Shown here: positions 47,774 to 56,845 of the stretch, one piece after another
Position numbering within the stretch: position 1 is the first letter of the stretch
Layout: every line of letters starts with the position of its first letter
NCBI RefSeq assembly: GCF_900156315.1
Contig: NZ_FTNI01000010.1
Location: 1-64,000 of the forward strand
Direction of reading: 5' to 3'
DNA from: Microbispora rosea
GTDB lineage: Bacteria; Actinomycetota; Actinomycetes; Streptosporangiales; Streptosporangiaceae
Length of the DNA stretch: 64,000 nt
The notes under the pieces: model-generated
What the model was told of the DNA's origin: nothing
Databases searched by the model: none
What the model saw: the letters and a program-made list of their open reading frames with translations, nothing else
Program-made: the position numbers and the translations under genes

Positions 47774-48522
47774 GGTGTCAACTCCCAGCGCTCGCCCGTG
47801 GGCAGGTTTATCACCGTCAGATCCGGTCCGGCCAGGGCGATCGCGTCCGAGGCGGTGCCCGTGGTGCGGAACAGCGCCGAGAGCGGATCGTGCCCGTGGG
47901 CGTCGTGCACCGGGACCAGGACCTTCGCACCGAGTGCGGACGCCCCGGCCACGGCCTGGGCGGGACCCATCACCAAAGGCGGTCCGAGCGGCGGCCGCAG
48001 GCCGTTCACCGGCAGCAGGGCCAGATCCGCAGGCGGGTGCTCGGCGCGGTAGCGCTCCAGCAGCGCCACGTCGGCGATCTCCCCGCCGAAGAACAACCGG
48101 GAGTTCGCCGTGCTGAACGCGTAGGCGTTGTTGGGCCACACGAGGGTCCGGCCGGCAGGCACGACCCGCATGGACAGGCCGGGCGCGATCTCGTACGTCT
48201 CCCCCCAGCGCACCCGCTCTGCGCGCCGGAAGCCCAGCGCCCTCGCCCGGCGGGCCATGCCCGCGGTGGGCACGTACAGCGGTGTGGAATCCTTGCCGGG
48301 CAACGCGCGCAGCCCGCGCAGGTCCCAGTGGTTGGTGGCCAGATTGGTGACGACGATCGCGGAGAGTGGGGGCAACTCGGCGACCCGCAGCCCGAGTGGC
48401 TCGCCCCGGCGCAGGAACCATCGTTCGGTGAACCACGGGTCGGTGAGCACGGCGTGGTCGTCCAGTTCGAGCAGCACGCAGGAGTTGACCACGCGGGTAA
48501 CGGCGATTGCTTGCTTGAGCAT
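47770..48522 (-). CDS. MBL-fold protein with lost metal ligands
   Basis: A 250-residue protein of the UlaG/RomA-like metallo-beta-lactamase fold (NSCVLLELDDHAVLTDPWFT, VRWGETYEIAPGL, FFGGEIADV, LGAKVLVPVHDAHGHDPLSA). Where active enzymes have T-H-x-H-x-D-H, this one reads TNLATNHWD, so both early His and the Asp are gone and only the last His stays. Either it binds one metal differently or it is non-catalytic. First gene of an operon with the siderophore-interacting protein, divergent from a MerR gene. Confidence 0.75.
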   Translation of the reverse strand: MLKQAIAVTRVVNSCVLLELDDHAVLTDPWFTERWFLRRGEPLGLRVAELPPLSAIVVTNLATNHWDLRGLRALPGKDSTPLYVPTAGMARRARALGFRRAERVRWGETYEIAPGLSMRVVPAGRTLVWPNNAYAFSTANSRLFFGGEIADVALLERYRAEHPPADLALLPVNGLRPPLGPPLVMGPAQAVAGASALGAKVLVPVHDAHGHDPLSALFRTTGTASDAIALAGPDLTVINLPTGERWELTP

Positions 48523-48550
48523 GCGGCCAACGGTGCCGGTTAATGTTCAC

Positions 48551-48973
48551 ATGAAGTCAAGTGAGGAGCTGACCATCGGTGAGCTGGCGGACCGGTTCGG
48601 CCTGGCCACGCATGTGCTGCGGCACTGGGAGAGCGTGGGGCTGATCGAACCCGCTCGGCGTGCCGGCGGCCGGCGCCGCTACGGACAGGACGCGCTGGTG
48701 AGAGTGGCGCTGATTCTGATGGGGAAGGAGGCCGGGCTCGGGCTGCGCGAGCTGAGCGCCGTGCTGTCGGCTCCCGATCCGATGGACCACCGGGACCTGT
48801 TGCGCCGCCACGTCGCCGCACTGGAACAGCGCATCGCGCGGGCGCGCGCGGCCAAGGACCTGATCGAGCACGCCCTCGCCTGCCCGCACAGGTTGGCGGA
48901 CTGCCCGCACGCCCGCGAGCAGATCGCGGCGCGTATCCCGCCCGGCTCGACGGACGAGAGACTCCGGGCATGA
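48551..48973 (+). CDS. MerR-family regulator
   Basis: A 140-residue MerR protein: LTIGELADRFGLATHVLRHW, ESVGLIEPARRAGGRRRYGQ, DALVRVALILMGKEAGLGLR, dimerisation helix, and a C-terminal HALACPHRLADCPHAREQI with two CPH units that could bind metal. ATG 48551 is 28 nt from the divergent MBL gene, so the shared promoter is very compact and this regulator probably controls it. The next gene overlaps as ATGA. Confidence 0.88.
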   Translation: MKSSEELTIGELADRFGLATHVLRHWESVGLIEPARRAGGRRRYGQDALVRVALILMGKEAGLGLRELSAVLSAPDPMDHRDLLRRHVAALEQRIARARAAKDLIEHALACPHRLADCPHAREQIAARIPPGSTDERLRA

Positions 48974-50340
48974 GAGCGGTGAGTCGGGCATTGGCCGTGC
49001 TGATGGTGGCCGTCGCCGGTTGCGCGTTCAATCCCGATGCGACCCCCGCCGATCGCGCGTCCACGCCTGACGCCACCGGCAGGCGTACGCCCGCACCAGG
49101 CCGCGCCGCCGATGCGAAGCCGATGGCCGTGATCTCGCCGCGCCCGACCGGCGCTACGGAGCTTCAGCCGTTGCCGGCCCGGCCCGCGAGGTGCGCGCTG
49201 CCGCCGGAGGGCCGCGACGACCTGCGTGCGTCCGATGTCGCGACGGCGTGGCGGACGCTCTGGGTCGACCGCGCCCGCGGATCCATCGACCTGCTCGCCG
49301 TGGCCGCCGACGGCGCGCTCTGGGCCACCTTCTGGACAGAAAGGCAGCGCGGGACCTCCCTGGAAACCAGGGACGGCGGGGTGCGTCGTCGGGACGGCGG
49401 GGCATGGCGGACGTTCGAGATTCCTCCCCTACCCGATCGTGGCGCGCCGTCGGTCGTCGCGCTCGCCGCAGCCTCAGCGGACAAGGCCTGGGCGATCGGC
49501 AACTCCAGTGGCAGGAAGGGCGGGGACACGATCGGTTTCATCGGCACCTACGAGAGGGGCCGGTGGCGTTCGGAGGCACTCGCGAAGCCGGCGGCCGACA
49601 CGATCGGGTGGGGCTTTACCGCCGCGCAATCCGCTGGAACGGACCGTGCGTGGACCGTGAACGGGCGGGTGGGGCTGCTGTGGACGGGGCGGGAATGGCA
49701 GCACTATCGCCTACCCGCCGAGGCGGGGGCGCTCAGCTCGCAGGACGAGCAGGTCTGGGCCGTGACCGGGGGGCGCGGCGGGCAGCCGGCGGCGATGCGC
49801 TGGGAGCAGGTGGGCAGGGAGCAGGTGGGCTGGCGCCTGATCGGGGTGCCCGTCCTGGAAACGCCGGACCACGAAGTGTCGGGCAGCGTGCTCCGGGATG
49901 TCGGCGTGATCGGCCCGGATGACGTGTGGGCCGTGGGCGGGGTCTCGTGGCTGATGGAGCACGAGTACGACGATGAGGGCGAGCCACTGGAAAGGGGACG
50001 CCCGGTGGCTCTGCACTGGAACGGGAGGTCGTGGACCTGCCACTGGGGTCCCCCGGGGTCGAGCGTGGGGCGTCCCGCCTGGCGGATAACGACGTTCGGC
50101 CAGGCGGAGCTCGACGGCAGGGGTGGCCTGTGGGTGCTCGGCCGTGGCGACCTGCTGTGGCATCTGTCCGAGGGGCGCTGGACTCGCCACCGCATCCCCG
50201 CGCCGGCGGGGTACGTGGCACAGGTCAACTCTCTGGCCCTGCGACCCGGCACGGGCCAGGTCTACGCGGCGGGCTCGGTGACCTCGAAGAAGGAGAACCC
50301 CTTCGCCGTCTCCCACGCCGCTCTCTGGCGTGCGGGCTAG
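48970..50340 (+). CDS. Lipoprotein with a beta-propeller-like repeat domain
   Basis: A 456-residue protein: signal and lipobox MRAVSRALAVLMVAVAGC, a Pro/Thr-rich stretch to about residue 70, then repeats of the kind GALWATFWTE, ADKAWAIGNSSG, TDRAWTVNGRVG, PDDVWAVGGVSW, RGGLWVLGRGD. (D/A).(V/A)WA(V/I)G blades separated by 40-50 residues suggest a surface-anchored propeller. It starts inside the MerR stop and is presumably co-expressed with it. No enzyme motif seen; binding role inferred. Confidence 0.75.
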   Translation: MRAVSRALAVLMVAVAGCAFNPDATPADRASTPDATGRRTPAPGRAADAKPMAVISPRPTGATELQPLPARPARCALPPEGRDDLRASDVATAWRTLWVDRARGSIDLLAVAADGALWATFWTERQRGTSLETRDGGVRRRDGGAWRTFEIPPLPDRGAPSVVALAAASADKAWAIGNSSGRKGGDTIGFIGTYERGRWRSEALAKPAADTIGWGFTAAQSAGTDRAWTVNGRVGLLWTGREWQHYRLPAEAGALSSQDEQVWAVTGGRGGQPAAMRWEQVGREQVGWRLIGVPVLETPDHEVSGSVLRDVGVIGPDDVWAVGGVSWLMEHEYDDEGEPLERGRPVALHWNGRSWTCHWGPPGSSVGRPAWRITTFGQAELDGRGGLWVLGRGDLLWHLSEGRWTRHRIPAPAGYVAQVNSLALRPGTGQVYAAGSVTSKKENPFAVSHAALWRAG

Positions 50341-50382
50341 GGAACGTCGTTTCGGGAGCGTGCCTTGTGCGGCGGTGAGGAC

Positions 50383-50415
50383 CCGGGGGTGGGCCCGGTC
50401 GGGCTCCACCCCCGG
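50383..50415. terminator. Bidirectional terminator
   Basis: CCGGGGGTGG (50383-50392) pairs with CCACCCCCGG (50406-50415), between the convergent lipoprotein and esterase genes. Confidence 0.65.
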
Positions 50416-50427
50416 TGATTGCCGCGA

Positions 50428-51792
50428 TCAGGCGACGGTGCAGGGGTTTCCGTTGAGGGCGAACGCGGTGGGCTTGGCGGCGTTGCCGGTGTGGGTGGCC
50501 TGGAAGCCGATCTCAGTGGTGGATCCGGGGGCCATCGTGCCGTTGTAGCCGACGTTCCTCGCCGTGACCTGTCCGCTGCTGGGCGAGTAGGCGGCGTTCC
50601 ATCCGTTGGTGATGGTCTGCCCGCTGGGGAGGGTGAAGGTCAGGGACCAGCCGTTGACGGTGGAGGACCCGGTGTTGGTGATGGCGATCTGCTCGGTCAG
50701 GCCGTTGTTCCACGCGTTCACGGTGGCGCTGACCCGGCAGGCGCCCGATCCGCCGCTGGGCGACGGGGACGGGGACGCGGAAGGCGACGCGGAAGGCGAC
50801 GCAGACGGGGACGCGGACGGGGACGAGGACGGCGAAGCGGAGGGAGACGGGGACGGAGACGGACCGGACTGGAACTGGGTGAAGAACTTCCACACCTCTG
50901 CCGACGTCCAGGTCCTGGCGCCGCTCGTGGAGGTGGACCCGTCGTTGGGGGAGGGGGTGTGATCCCCGTCGAACGCCGCCCATACGACCGGATAGCCGGC
51001 CCGGCACCCCGAGTAGGCGGTGATGATGTGCGTCAGGCTGCCCTGCGAGGGCTCTCTGGGGCTCATGGGAGTGCAGCCGTTGTTGGAGACGAACCGGTCA
51101 CGCAGTTGCCGGCCGTTGGAGATGTTGAGCACCGAGTCGTGGATGCCGTGGATTCCCATGTACGCGACCGGCTGGGTGCCGCCGTTGCACCCGCTGAGCT
51201 GCGCGCCGGAGTAGACCGCGACCGCACGGAAGATCGTCGGCCGGGCGCACGCGACCGCGAAGCTCATCGCGCCGCCGTAGCTCCACCCCATGGCGAAGCG
51301 CTGCGTCGTGTCGACACACAGATCGTTCTCGACGAGCCGCAGCACGTCGTCGGTGAAGGTCAGGTCTTCACCGTTGGAATTGCCCCAGCCGTTGTTGATG
51401 CCCTGGGGCGCGATGAAGATCGTGCTGTTGTTCGACAGCTGCTTGAGCCCGTAGTAGGCCCAGACGGACCCGTCCGACCCGCCCGAGTCGACGATCTGCG
51501 CCGTGCCGTTCAGCCAGTGGTACGCGATGATCAACCGGTAGGGGCGGCTGTTGTCGTAGTTGTCGGGAATCCGCAGGATCCAGCTGCGACTCTTGCCGCT
51601 GGTCGTGATCGTCTGTGAACCGCTTCTCAGCGCCGGGGTCTTCCCGCAGCCGGAGGTCGCCGCCGCGGCGGCGCTCGCCGAGGACGGCGTGGTCGCACCG
51701 AGGCTGTCGCTCAGCGCCATGCGTCCCGTGCTCAGGACGAGAAGCGCGGCGGCCGCGACAGCGGTAAAGATGGATCTCTGTCTCAACTTCAC
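50428..51792 (-). CDS. Secreted feruloyl/acetyl-xylan-type esterase with CBM2
   Basis: A 454-residue secreted protein. GTG 51792 after AAGGGAG opens a signal peptide (KLRQRSIFTAVAAAALLVLS). The catalytic part, about residues 45-310, is the PHB-depolymerase-like esterase family (LRIPDNYDNSRPYRLIIAYH, nucleophile GWSYGG, Asp in HGIHDSVLN, His in DGDHTPSP). A Pro-Ser/Ala-Ser linker (about 40 residues) leads to a C-terminal CBM2 (CRVSATVNAWNNGLTEQIAI, NGWSLTFTLPSGQTITNGWN) ending CTVA. It should remove ferulate or acetate from cellulose-bound xylan. A LacI-type operator lies far upstream at 52211. Confidence 0.9.
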   Translation of the reverse strand: MKLRQRSIFTAVAAAALLVLSTGRMALSDSLGATTPSSASAAAAATSGCGKTPALRSGSQTITTSGKSRSWILRIPDNYDNSRPYRLIIAYHWLNGTAQIVDSGGSDGSVWAYYGLKQLSNNSTIFIAPQGINNGWGNSNGEDLTFTDDVLRLVENDLCVDTTQRFAMGWSYGGAMSFAVACARPTIFRAVAVYSGAQLSGCNGGTQPVAYMGIHGIHDSVLNISNGRQLRDRFVSNNGCTPMSPREPSQGSLTHIITAYSGCRAGYPVVWAAFDGDHTPSPNDGSTSTSGARTWTSAEVWKFFTQFQSGPSPSPSPSASPSSSPSASPSASPSASPSASPSPSPSGGSGACRVSATVNAWNNGLTEQIAITNTGSSTVNGWSLTFTLPSGQTITNGWNAAYSPSSGQVTARNVGYNGTMAPGSTTEIGFQATHTGNAAKPTAFALNGNPCTVA

Positions 51793-52210
51793 GCAACTCC
51801 CTTTGTCGTTCGAAAGTCGACGTACGTCGATAGGGAAGCCAATGGGTTCTCGTTCTGGTGAAGTTCTGGTGGAGCGCCGGAACGCCGGCATGTGCCTGCC
51901 GGCCGGGCGGTCTCGCAGAACGGATTCGAACGCTGAATGAGCCCACCGTCAGTCGACCCCGGAGGAGCGCGGCGACCGGCCGTCGTCGGCGCGCGCGTGC
52001 TCGCCCTTTCCCCGCCGGGGAAGAGCAAGGCGAATTCAGGTTTCCGTTATCGCCGTTATCCTGCTGCCGCGTTCTCTCCTCGGCGGTTCCGACGGAGAAC
52101 GCAGCGGAATCGTGGAATCCGGCTTGTGGCCTGGCGAATGCCAGATGAAGGCGGATTGCGCCGGAATCTGGCGACCCCGATCAGCTTCGCCTGGCGTCGA
52201 GCCGACAAAT

Positions 52211-52224
52211 TGTTAGCGATAACA
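52211..52224. promoter_or_regulatory. LacI-type operator
   Basis: TGTTA-GCGA-TAACA matches the LacI-family style in actinomycete sugar regulons (central CG, TAA arms). It lies about 420 bp upstream of the esterase start, in the only AT-richer stretch of this gap. Confidence 0.5.
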
Positions 52225-52403
52225 GAGACGGGGGCGGGCGCGTGCTCCTCTCTGCCGGGCGACTGGAAGTGGTGGTGAAGCGGAGCAAATATGAAGTCAG
52301 GATGCATGTCAAGGATCTTGCTTCCCGGCCGAGATCCCCTCGCCCGCGGCCGTCCATTCCCTGAGTTTTGACCAGGGAAGAGGTCGCGGCCGCCGCCGAC
52401 GCC

Positions 52404-52422
52404 GCGATGAAAATTTCATCGC
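52404..52422. promoter_or_regulatory. Perfect palindrome GCGATGAAA-A-TTTCATCGC
   Basis: Nine-bp arms around a single base. It is 60 bp past the LacI stop on the minus strand, so it could be that gene's terminator or a regulator site. Confidence 0.4.
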
Positions 52423-52482
52423 CCGCGGCTCTGCGTTTCCGGCGGCGAGGCCGCCCTTTTCACCGCCGGCCGGAGCGTCCGG

Positions 52483-53544
52483 TCAGGCGGCCGGCGACGC
52501 GACCGACTCGCGGGGGCGGATGGGCATCGGCACGCGATGCACCTCGCCCTCCCCGCCGTCGTCCTCGCGGTCACGGCCGATCTCCGTGAACAGCACGTCG
52601 ACGGCCTTGCGGCCGAGTTCGTAGTGCGGGAGGGCCACCGTGGTCAGCTGGGGGCGCATCCACGAGGCGATCGGGTGGTCGTCGAAGGACACGACCGAGA
52701 CGTCGGCGGGCACCTCGAGCCCGAAGTCGTCGAGCGCCTGATAGGCGCCGAGGGCGACCCGGTCGTTGAAGCAGATCAACGCCTTCGGGCGCTCCTTCTT
52801 CAGCAGTTCCCGGGTTACGGCGAGGCCGTACTCCGGCTGCCAGTCGGGGCAGACGTGGCCGCCGGCCGGCTTTACCCCCGCCTCGGCGAGCACCTCGCGG
52901 ATGCCGATGAGCCGTTCGACGGCTGCGACGCTTCCCCCCGCGGGGACGTTGCGCCGTCCCGGGCCTGCGCCGATCAGGTGGATGCCCTCGCGGTGGCCGG
53001 CGTCGAGCAGAGCCCTCGCGGCGACGCGTCCGGCCTCGATCTCGTCGGGGATGACCGAGGGCAACGGAGACGGCTGTTTGGGCAGTGCGTTGAGCAGGAC
53101 GGCGGGGGCGGTCGCCATGCCCTTCGGCACCTTGATGGTTCTCGTGTACATCGAGGCCAGGATGATGCCGTCCACCTGACGGTCGTGCATGGCCTGCAGC
53201 AGGAGCCGTTCGAGCTCGGCGTCGCCCTCCGTCTCACCGATGAACAGCATGAAGCCGCGCTCCCGGGCGGCCTCGAGGGCTCCCTTGATCATGTCGCCGG
53301 CGAGCCGCGTCGTGGCAACCGTGTCCGAAATAAAGCCGATAGTCCGAGTTGTCCCAGTTCGCAGGCCTACGGATACGATGTTTGGCCGATACTGCAACTC
53401 GGCCGCGGCCTTCAGGACACGCTGCTCGACGTCCTGGGAGATGCGCAGCTCCCGGCCGCGTCCTGACAGCACGAGCGACGCGGTGGTCGGCGAGACGCCC
53501 GCGATCTTGGCGACGTCCGCCAGAGTGACCCGTCGTGGGCTCAC
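52483..53544 (-). CDS. LacI-family repressor of the sugar locus
   Basis: A 353-residue regulator: HTH TLADVAKIAGVSPTTASLVL with hinge (RPNIVSVGLRTGTTRTIGF), then periplasmic-binding-like sensor (GMATAPAVLLNALPKQP, ICFNDRVALGAYQALDDFGL, EVPADVSVVSFDDHPIASWM). GTG 53544 follows GGAGG. It is divergent from the ABC importer operon; the palindrome at 53607-53624 is the probable operator, released when the imported sugar or its phosphate binds. Confidence 0.92.
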   Translation of the reverse strand: MSPRRVTLADVAKIAGVSPTTASLVLSGRGRELRISQDVEQRVLKAAAELQYRPNIVSVGLRTGTTRTIGFISDTVATTRLAGDMIKGALEAARERGFMLFIGETEGDAELERLLLQAMHDRQVDGIILASMYTRTIKVPKGMATAPAVLLNALPKQPSPLPSVIPDEIEAGRVAARALLDAGHREGIHLIGAGPGRRNVPAGGSVAAVERLIGIREVLAEAGVKPAGGHVCPDWQPEYGLAVTRELLKKERPKALICFNDRVALGAYQALDDFGLEVPADVSVVSFDDHPIASWMRPQLTTVALPHYELGRKAVDVLFTEIGRDREDDGGEGEVHRVPMPIRPRESVASPAA

Positions 53545-53606
53545 CGAGCGACCTCCTGCGATGTGGGGGTTGACACTCCGCGACTCGTGTGATGAGACTA
53601 TCGCAC

Positions 53607-53624
53607 TGCTAATCCGATTTAGCA
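53607..53624. promoter_or_regulatory. LacI operator before the ABC importer operon
   Basis: TGCTAA-TCCGAT-TTAGCA, 6-bp arms with a 6-bp centre, between the LacI start and the substrate-binding protein start. Confidence 0.7.
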
Positions 53625-53686
53625 AACCTGAGTCCTGGGGCGTCCGGTGTACGCCGGCGAGTCCCCTAGCAATCAAGGAGACGCAG

Positions 53687-55042
53687 ATGTCGCGTCGAAC
53701 TCGCTGGAACGGGGCCGCGCTCGCGGTCGTGATGGGAGGGGCGCTGGCGGCCGGCTGCGGCGCGCCCGGCGGCGACGCCCCTCAGCCGGAGGCCACGAGC
53801 GCGTCCCTGGCGGCCGCGCCGACCTGCGGCACGGCGCCGGTCACGCTCAACGCCTACATCGAGACCGGCTTCCCCCTGCCGAAAGAGCTCAGCACCGAGT
53901 TCTCCAAGCAGTATCCGAACGTGAAGTGGAACATCCGCGAGGACCAGTTCGCGGTGATCACCCAGAACGCGCCGCGCGTCCTCGCCGACGACCCGCCGGA
54001 CCTGATGCGGCTCCCGCAGGTGTCTGAGCTGGTGAAGAACAACCTGCTGAAGAACCTCGACGGCTACGCGAAGGCGTTCGGCTGGGACGCCTGGCCCGCC
54101 TCGCAGCTGGAGCAGATGCGCCTGGCCCCCGGCGGGAAGACCCGCGGCGAGGGATCGCTGTACGCCATGGGGCTGAACTTCAGCATGACCGGTGTGTTCT
54201 ACAACAAGAAGCTCGCGGACAAGATCGGCATGTCGTCCCCGCCGACCACCCTGGCCGAACTGGACGACGCCCTCGCGAAGGCCAAGAGCGCGGGCATCAC
54301 CCCGATCGCCCAGTTCAACGGCGGGGCCACCGGCGGACTCGCCTTCCCGCTGCAGGACCTGATGGCCTCGTACGGTCCCTCGGGGCCGATCAACGACTGG
54401 ATCTACCAGAAGCCGGGCGCCACGATCGACACCCCCTCCAACGTGCAGGCGACGCAGCACCTGGAGAAGTGGATCAAGGCCGGGTACTTCTGGAAGGACG
54501 TCAACGCCGTCGACTACGCGACGATGATGAGCCGCTTCATCAAGGGCGACGGACTGTTCTCGTTCAACGGCGACTGGGAGTCGGGGAACCTCGACAAGCA
54601 GATGGCGGGCAACGTGGGCTTCTTCCTGATGCCGCCGGCGCAGCAGGGCGGCAAGCAGGCCGCCATGTCGGCGCCCCTCACCTACGGGATCAGCTCCAGG
54701 GCGAAGAACGCCGACTGTGCGGCGTTCTTCCTCAACTGGGTGGCGACCGACCCGAAGGCGCGGGAGATCGGCGTGAAGGTCGGCGGGTCGCACCCGATGG
54801 GGCCGGCGGACGCCCCCATGCCGGAGGTCGCGAAGGACACGGTCACCGCGAGCACCCTGTCGGCAGGGGCGAAGATCGCCGAGGACAACGGCTCGATGGA
54901 CTTCATCGCCAACGCCACCGGCGCGATCTACGCCAAGAGCTGGACGCCCCAGCTGCAGAAGCTCGTCGCCGGACAGCAGACCCCCGAGGAGCTGCTGAAG
55001 TCGGTCCAGAGCGACTACACGAGCCAGGTCGGGGGGAGCTGA
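53687..55042 (+). CDS. Sugar ABC transporter substrate-binding lipoprotein
   Basis: A 451-residue extracellular solute-binding protein of family 1: lipobox GGALAAGC, then LNAYIETGFPLPKELSTEFS, PPDLMRLPQVSELVKNNLLK, FNGDWESGNLDKQMAG, and YGISSRAKNADCAAFFLNWV. It captures an oligosaccharide outside the membrane for the two permeases downstream. ATG 53687 follows AAGGAG. The neighbouring fructokinase and GH68 make sucrose or a fructo-oligosaccharide the most likely substrate. No ATPase gene is in the operon; a shared MsiK-type ATPase elsewhere is expected. Confidence 0.92.
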   Translation: MSRRTRWNGAALAVVMGGALAAGCGAPGGDAPQPEATSASLAAAPTCGTAPVTLNAYIETGFPLPKELSTEFSKQYPNVKWNIREDQFAVITQNAPRVLADDPPDLMRLPQVSELVKNNLLKNLDGYAKAFGWDAWPASQLEQMRLAPGGKTRGEGSLYAMGLNFSMTGVFYNKKLADKIGMSSPPTTLAELDDALAKAKSAGITPIAQFNGGATGGLAFPLQDLMASYGPSGPINDWIYQKPGATIDTPSNVQATQHLEKWIKAGYFWKDVNAVDYATMMSRFIKGDGLFSFNGDWESGNLDKQMAGNVGFFLMPPAQQGGKQAAMSAPLTYGISSRAKNADCAAFFLNWVATDPKAREIGVKVGGSHPMGPADAPMPEVAKDTVTASTLSAGAKIAEDNGSMDFIANATGAIYAKSWTPQLQKLVAGQQTPEELLKSVQSDYTSQVGGS

Positions 55043-55110
55043 GCACCGATGACACGGCCGACTCCCGACAGCGCGGTGATCCCCCCGCGACCAGCCCCGG
55101 GGCGGCAGCC

Positions 55111-56019
55111 GTGACGAGGAAGAAGGGGAGCCCCGCCCGCGCGGCGGGGCTCCGCACGCCGAGTTGGGTCGCCTGGCTGTTCGTCGCTCCGGCGCTCATC
55201 GTCTACGCGGTCTTCGTACTACGGCCGATCGTCCTCACCATTCAGTACTCGCTGTACCGCTGGGACGGCATCGGCCCGTCCACCTGGGCCGGGCTGGGCA
55301 ACTACGCCAAGGTGTTCACCGACCCCGACCTGTTCGCCTCGATCCTCAACGCGATCAAGCTGATCCTCTTCTTCAGCGTGATCCCGGTCCTGCTGGGCCT
55401 GGCGATCGCCTCGACGATCCGCCGCATCGCCGCGAGCCGGCTCGCGCTGGTGGCGCGGACGGTCCTGTTCCTGCCGCAGGTCATCCCGCTCGTCGCCGCC
55501 GGCATCGCCTGGAGCTGGCTGTTGTCGTCGACCGGACTGGTCAACCAGCTGCTCAGGTTGGCCGGGCTCGGCGGGGTGGCACGCGCATGGCTGGGCGACT
55601 TCTCCACGGCCCTGCCGGCGGTCGGCGTGATCGGGGCGTGGGTGCTGCTCGGCCTGTGCACGATCCTCCTCCTGTCCGGCCTGAGCAAGATCGACCCGGC
55701 GCTGTACGAGGCGGCCCGGATGGACGGAGCGGGACCGCTGCGCGAGTTCGTCTCGATCACCGTGCCCAGCCTGCGGCAGGAGATCGGCGTCTGCGTCACG
55801 GTGACCGTGATCGCCGCGCTGGCGAGCTTCGACATCGTCTACGTCTCCACGCAGGGCGGTCCGGGCAACGCGACCATGGTCCCCGGGCTGGAGATCTACT
55901 ATCTGGCCTTCTCGGAGCGGCAGGTGGGCATGGCGTCCGCGTTGGCCGTCGTGCTCATGGTGCTCGTCCTCCTCGTCGCCCTTCCCATCCAGTGGCTCAC
56001 CAAGGACAGGTCCTCATGA
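55111..56019 (+). CDS. Sugar ABC transporter permease (MalF-like)
   Basis: A 302-residue permease with six membrane segments (VAWLFVAPALIVYAVFVLRP, LILFFSVIPVLLGLAIASTI, IGAWVLLGLCTILLLSGLSK) and the EAA loop IDPALYEAARMDGAGPLREF that docks the ATPase. Start GTG 55111 (MTRKKGSPARAAG) is chosen since the upstream frame is a shadow within the previous gene. It overlaps the next permease by ATGA. Confidence 0.9.
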   Translation: MTRKKGSPARAAGLRTPSWVAWLFVAPALIVYAVFVLRPIVLTIQYSLYRWDGIGPSTWAGLGNYAKVFTDPDLFASILNAIKLILFFSVIPVLLGLAIASTIRRIAASRLALVARTVLFLPQVIPLVAAGIAWSWLLSSTGLVNQLLRLAGLGGVARAWLGDFSTALPAVGVIGAWVLLGLCTILLLSGLSKIDPALYEAARMDGAGPLREFVSITVPSLRQEIGVCVTVTVIAALASFDIVYVSTQGGPGNATMVPGLEIYYLAFSERQVGMASALAVVLMVLVLLVALPIQWLTKDRSS

Positions 56020-56840
56020 TCGTCGGACGTCGGGAGACGTGGACCGCAAGGGTGCTGCTCGTCCTGCTGATGGCGGTCACGCTCATGCCGTTCATCAGCC
56101 TGTTCGTCACCGCGCTGCACCCGTCCGGCAGCTACCCGTCCGGCCTGGAGTGGCCGCGCGATCCGCAGTGGGGCAACTTCGTCAAGGCGTTCCAGGCCGC
56201 GCGGATGATCGAGCTGATCAAATCGAGCGTGCTCATCGTGCTCGGCGTGGTCCCCCTGTCGTTGCTCCTCGGGACGCTGGCGGGTTTCGCCATCGGTCAC
56301 CTGCGGATGGCGGGACGGAATCTGGTGTTCCTCGTGTTCGTGCTCGGGCTGACGCTGCCGTTCGAAGGCATCATCACGCCTCTGTACTACCAGGTGCGCG
56401 ACATGGGGCTGCTGAACACCCGGTGGGCCATCATCCTGCCGCTCATCGGGCTGTTCATGCCGTTCGGGGTCTTCTGGATGCGGGCGCACTTCGTCAACGT
56501 GCCCGACGCGCTGTCCGAGAGCGCACGGATGGACGGCGCGAACGTGTGGCAGCTCTTCTGGCGCATCCACGTCCCGCTGGCCATGCCGGCGCTGTCGTCC
56601 CTGGCCATCCTGCTGTTCCTGTGGACCTGGAACCAGTTCCTCCTGGCGATCGTCCTCGTCGACGACCCGCTGAAACGGACGATGTCCGGGGCCCTGGGCG
56701 CCTTCCAGGGGCAGTGGGGAACCGACATGCCGCTGCTCTGCGCGGGATCGCTGCTGATCCTGACCCCCACGCTCGTGATCTTCCTCATCTTCCAGCGCCG
56801 CTTCGTCACGGCTCTGCTCCAGGGTTCTCTGAAGGGGTGA
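56016..56840 (+). CDS. Sugar ABC transporter permease (MalG-like)
   Basis: A 274-residue permease with six segments (VLLVLLMAVTLMPFISLFVT, SSVLIVLGVVPLSLLLGTLA, LVFLVFVLGLTLPFEGIITP) and EAA loop VPDALSESARMDGANVWQLF. It pairs with the MalF-like subunit. The start overlaps the preceding stop, and the ROK kinase begins 5 nt after its stop, so transport and phosphorylation are coupled in one operon. Confidence 0.92.
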   Translation: MIVGRRETWTARVLLVLLMAVTLMPFISLFVTALHPSGSYPSGLEWPRDPQWGNFVKAFQAARMIELIKSSVLIVLGVVPLSLLLGTLAGFAIGHLRMAGRNLVFLVFVLGLTLPFEGIITPLYYQVRDMGLLNTRWAIILPLIGLFMPFGVFWMRAHFVNVPDALSESARMDGANVWQLFWRIHVPLAMPALSSLAILLFLWTWNQFLLAIVLVDDPLKRTMSGALGAFQGQWGTDMPLLCAGSLLILTPTLVIFLIFQRRFVTALLQGSLKG

Positions 56841-56845
56841 CGCAC

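Larger units (their letters stand above)
51793..52482. other. Long intergenic region between esterase and LacI gene
   Basis: About 690 bp without a gene I can support; the open frames are short and lack family matches. It holds the operator-like sequence at 52211-52224 and the long palindrome at 52404-52422. Confidence 0.6.

Noticed and set aside
50760-50880. Tandem repeats that could be read as a satellite
   Set aside because: They encode the Pro-Ser-Ala-Ser linker before CBM2, a normal feature of actinomycete polysaccharide enzymes.
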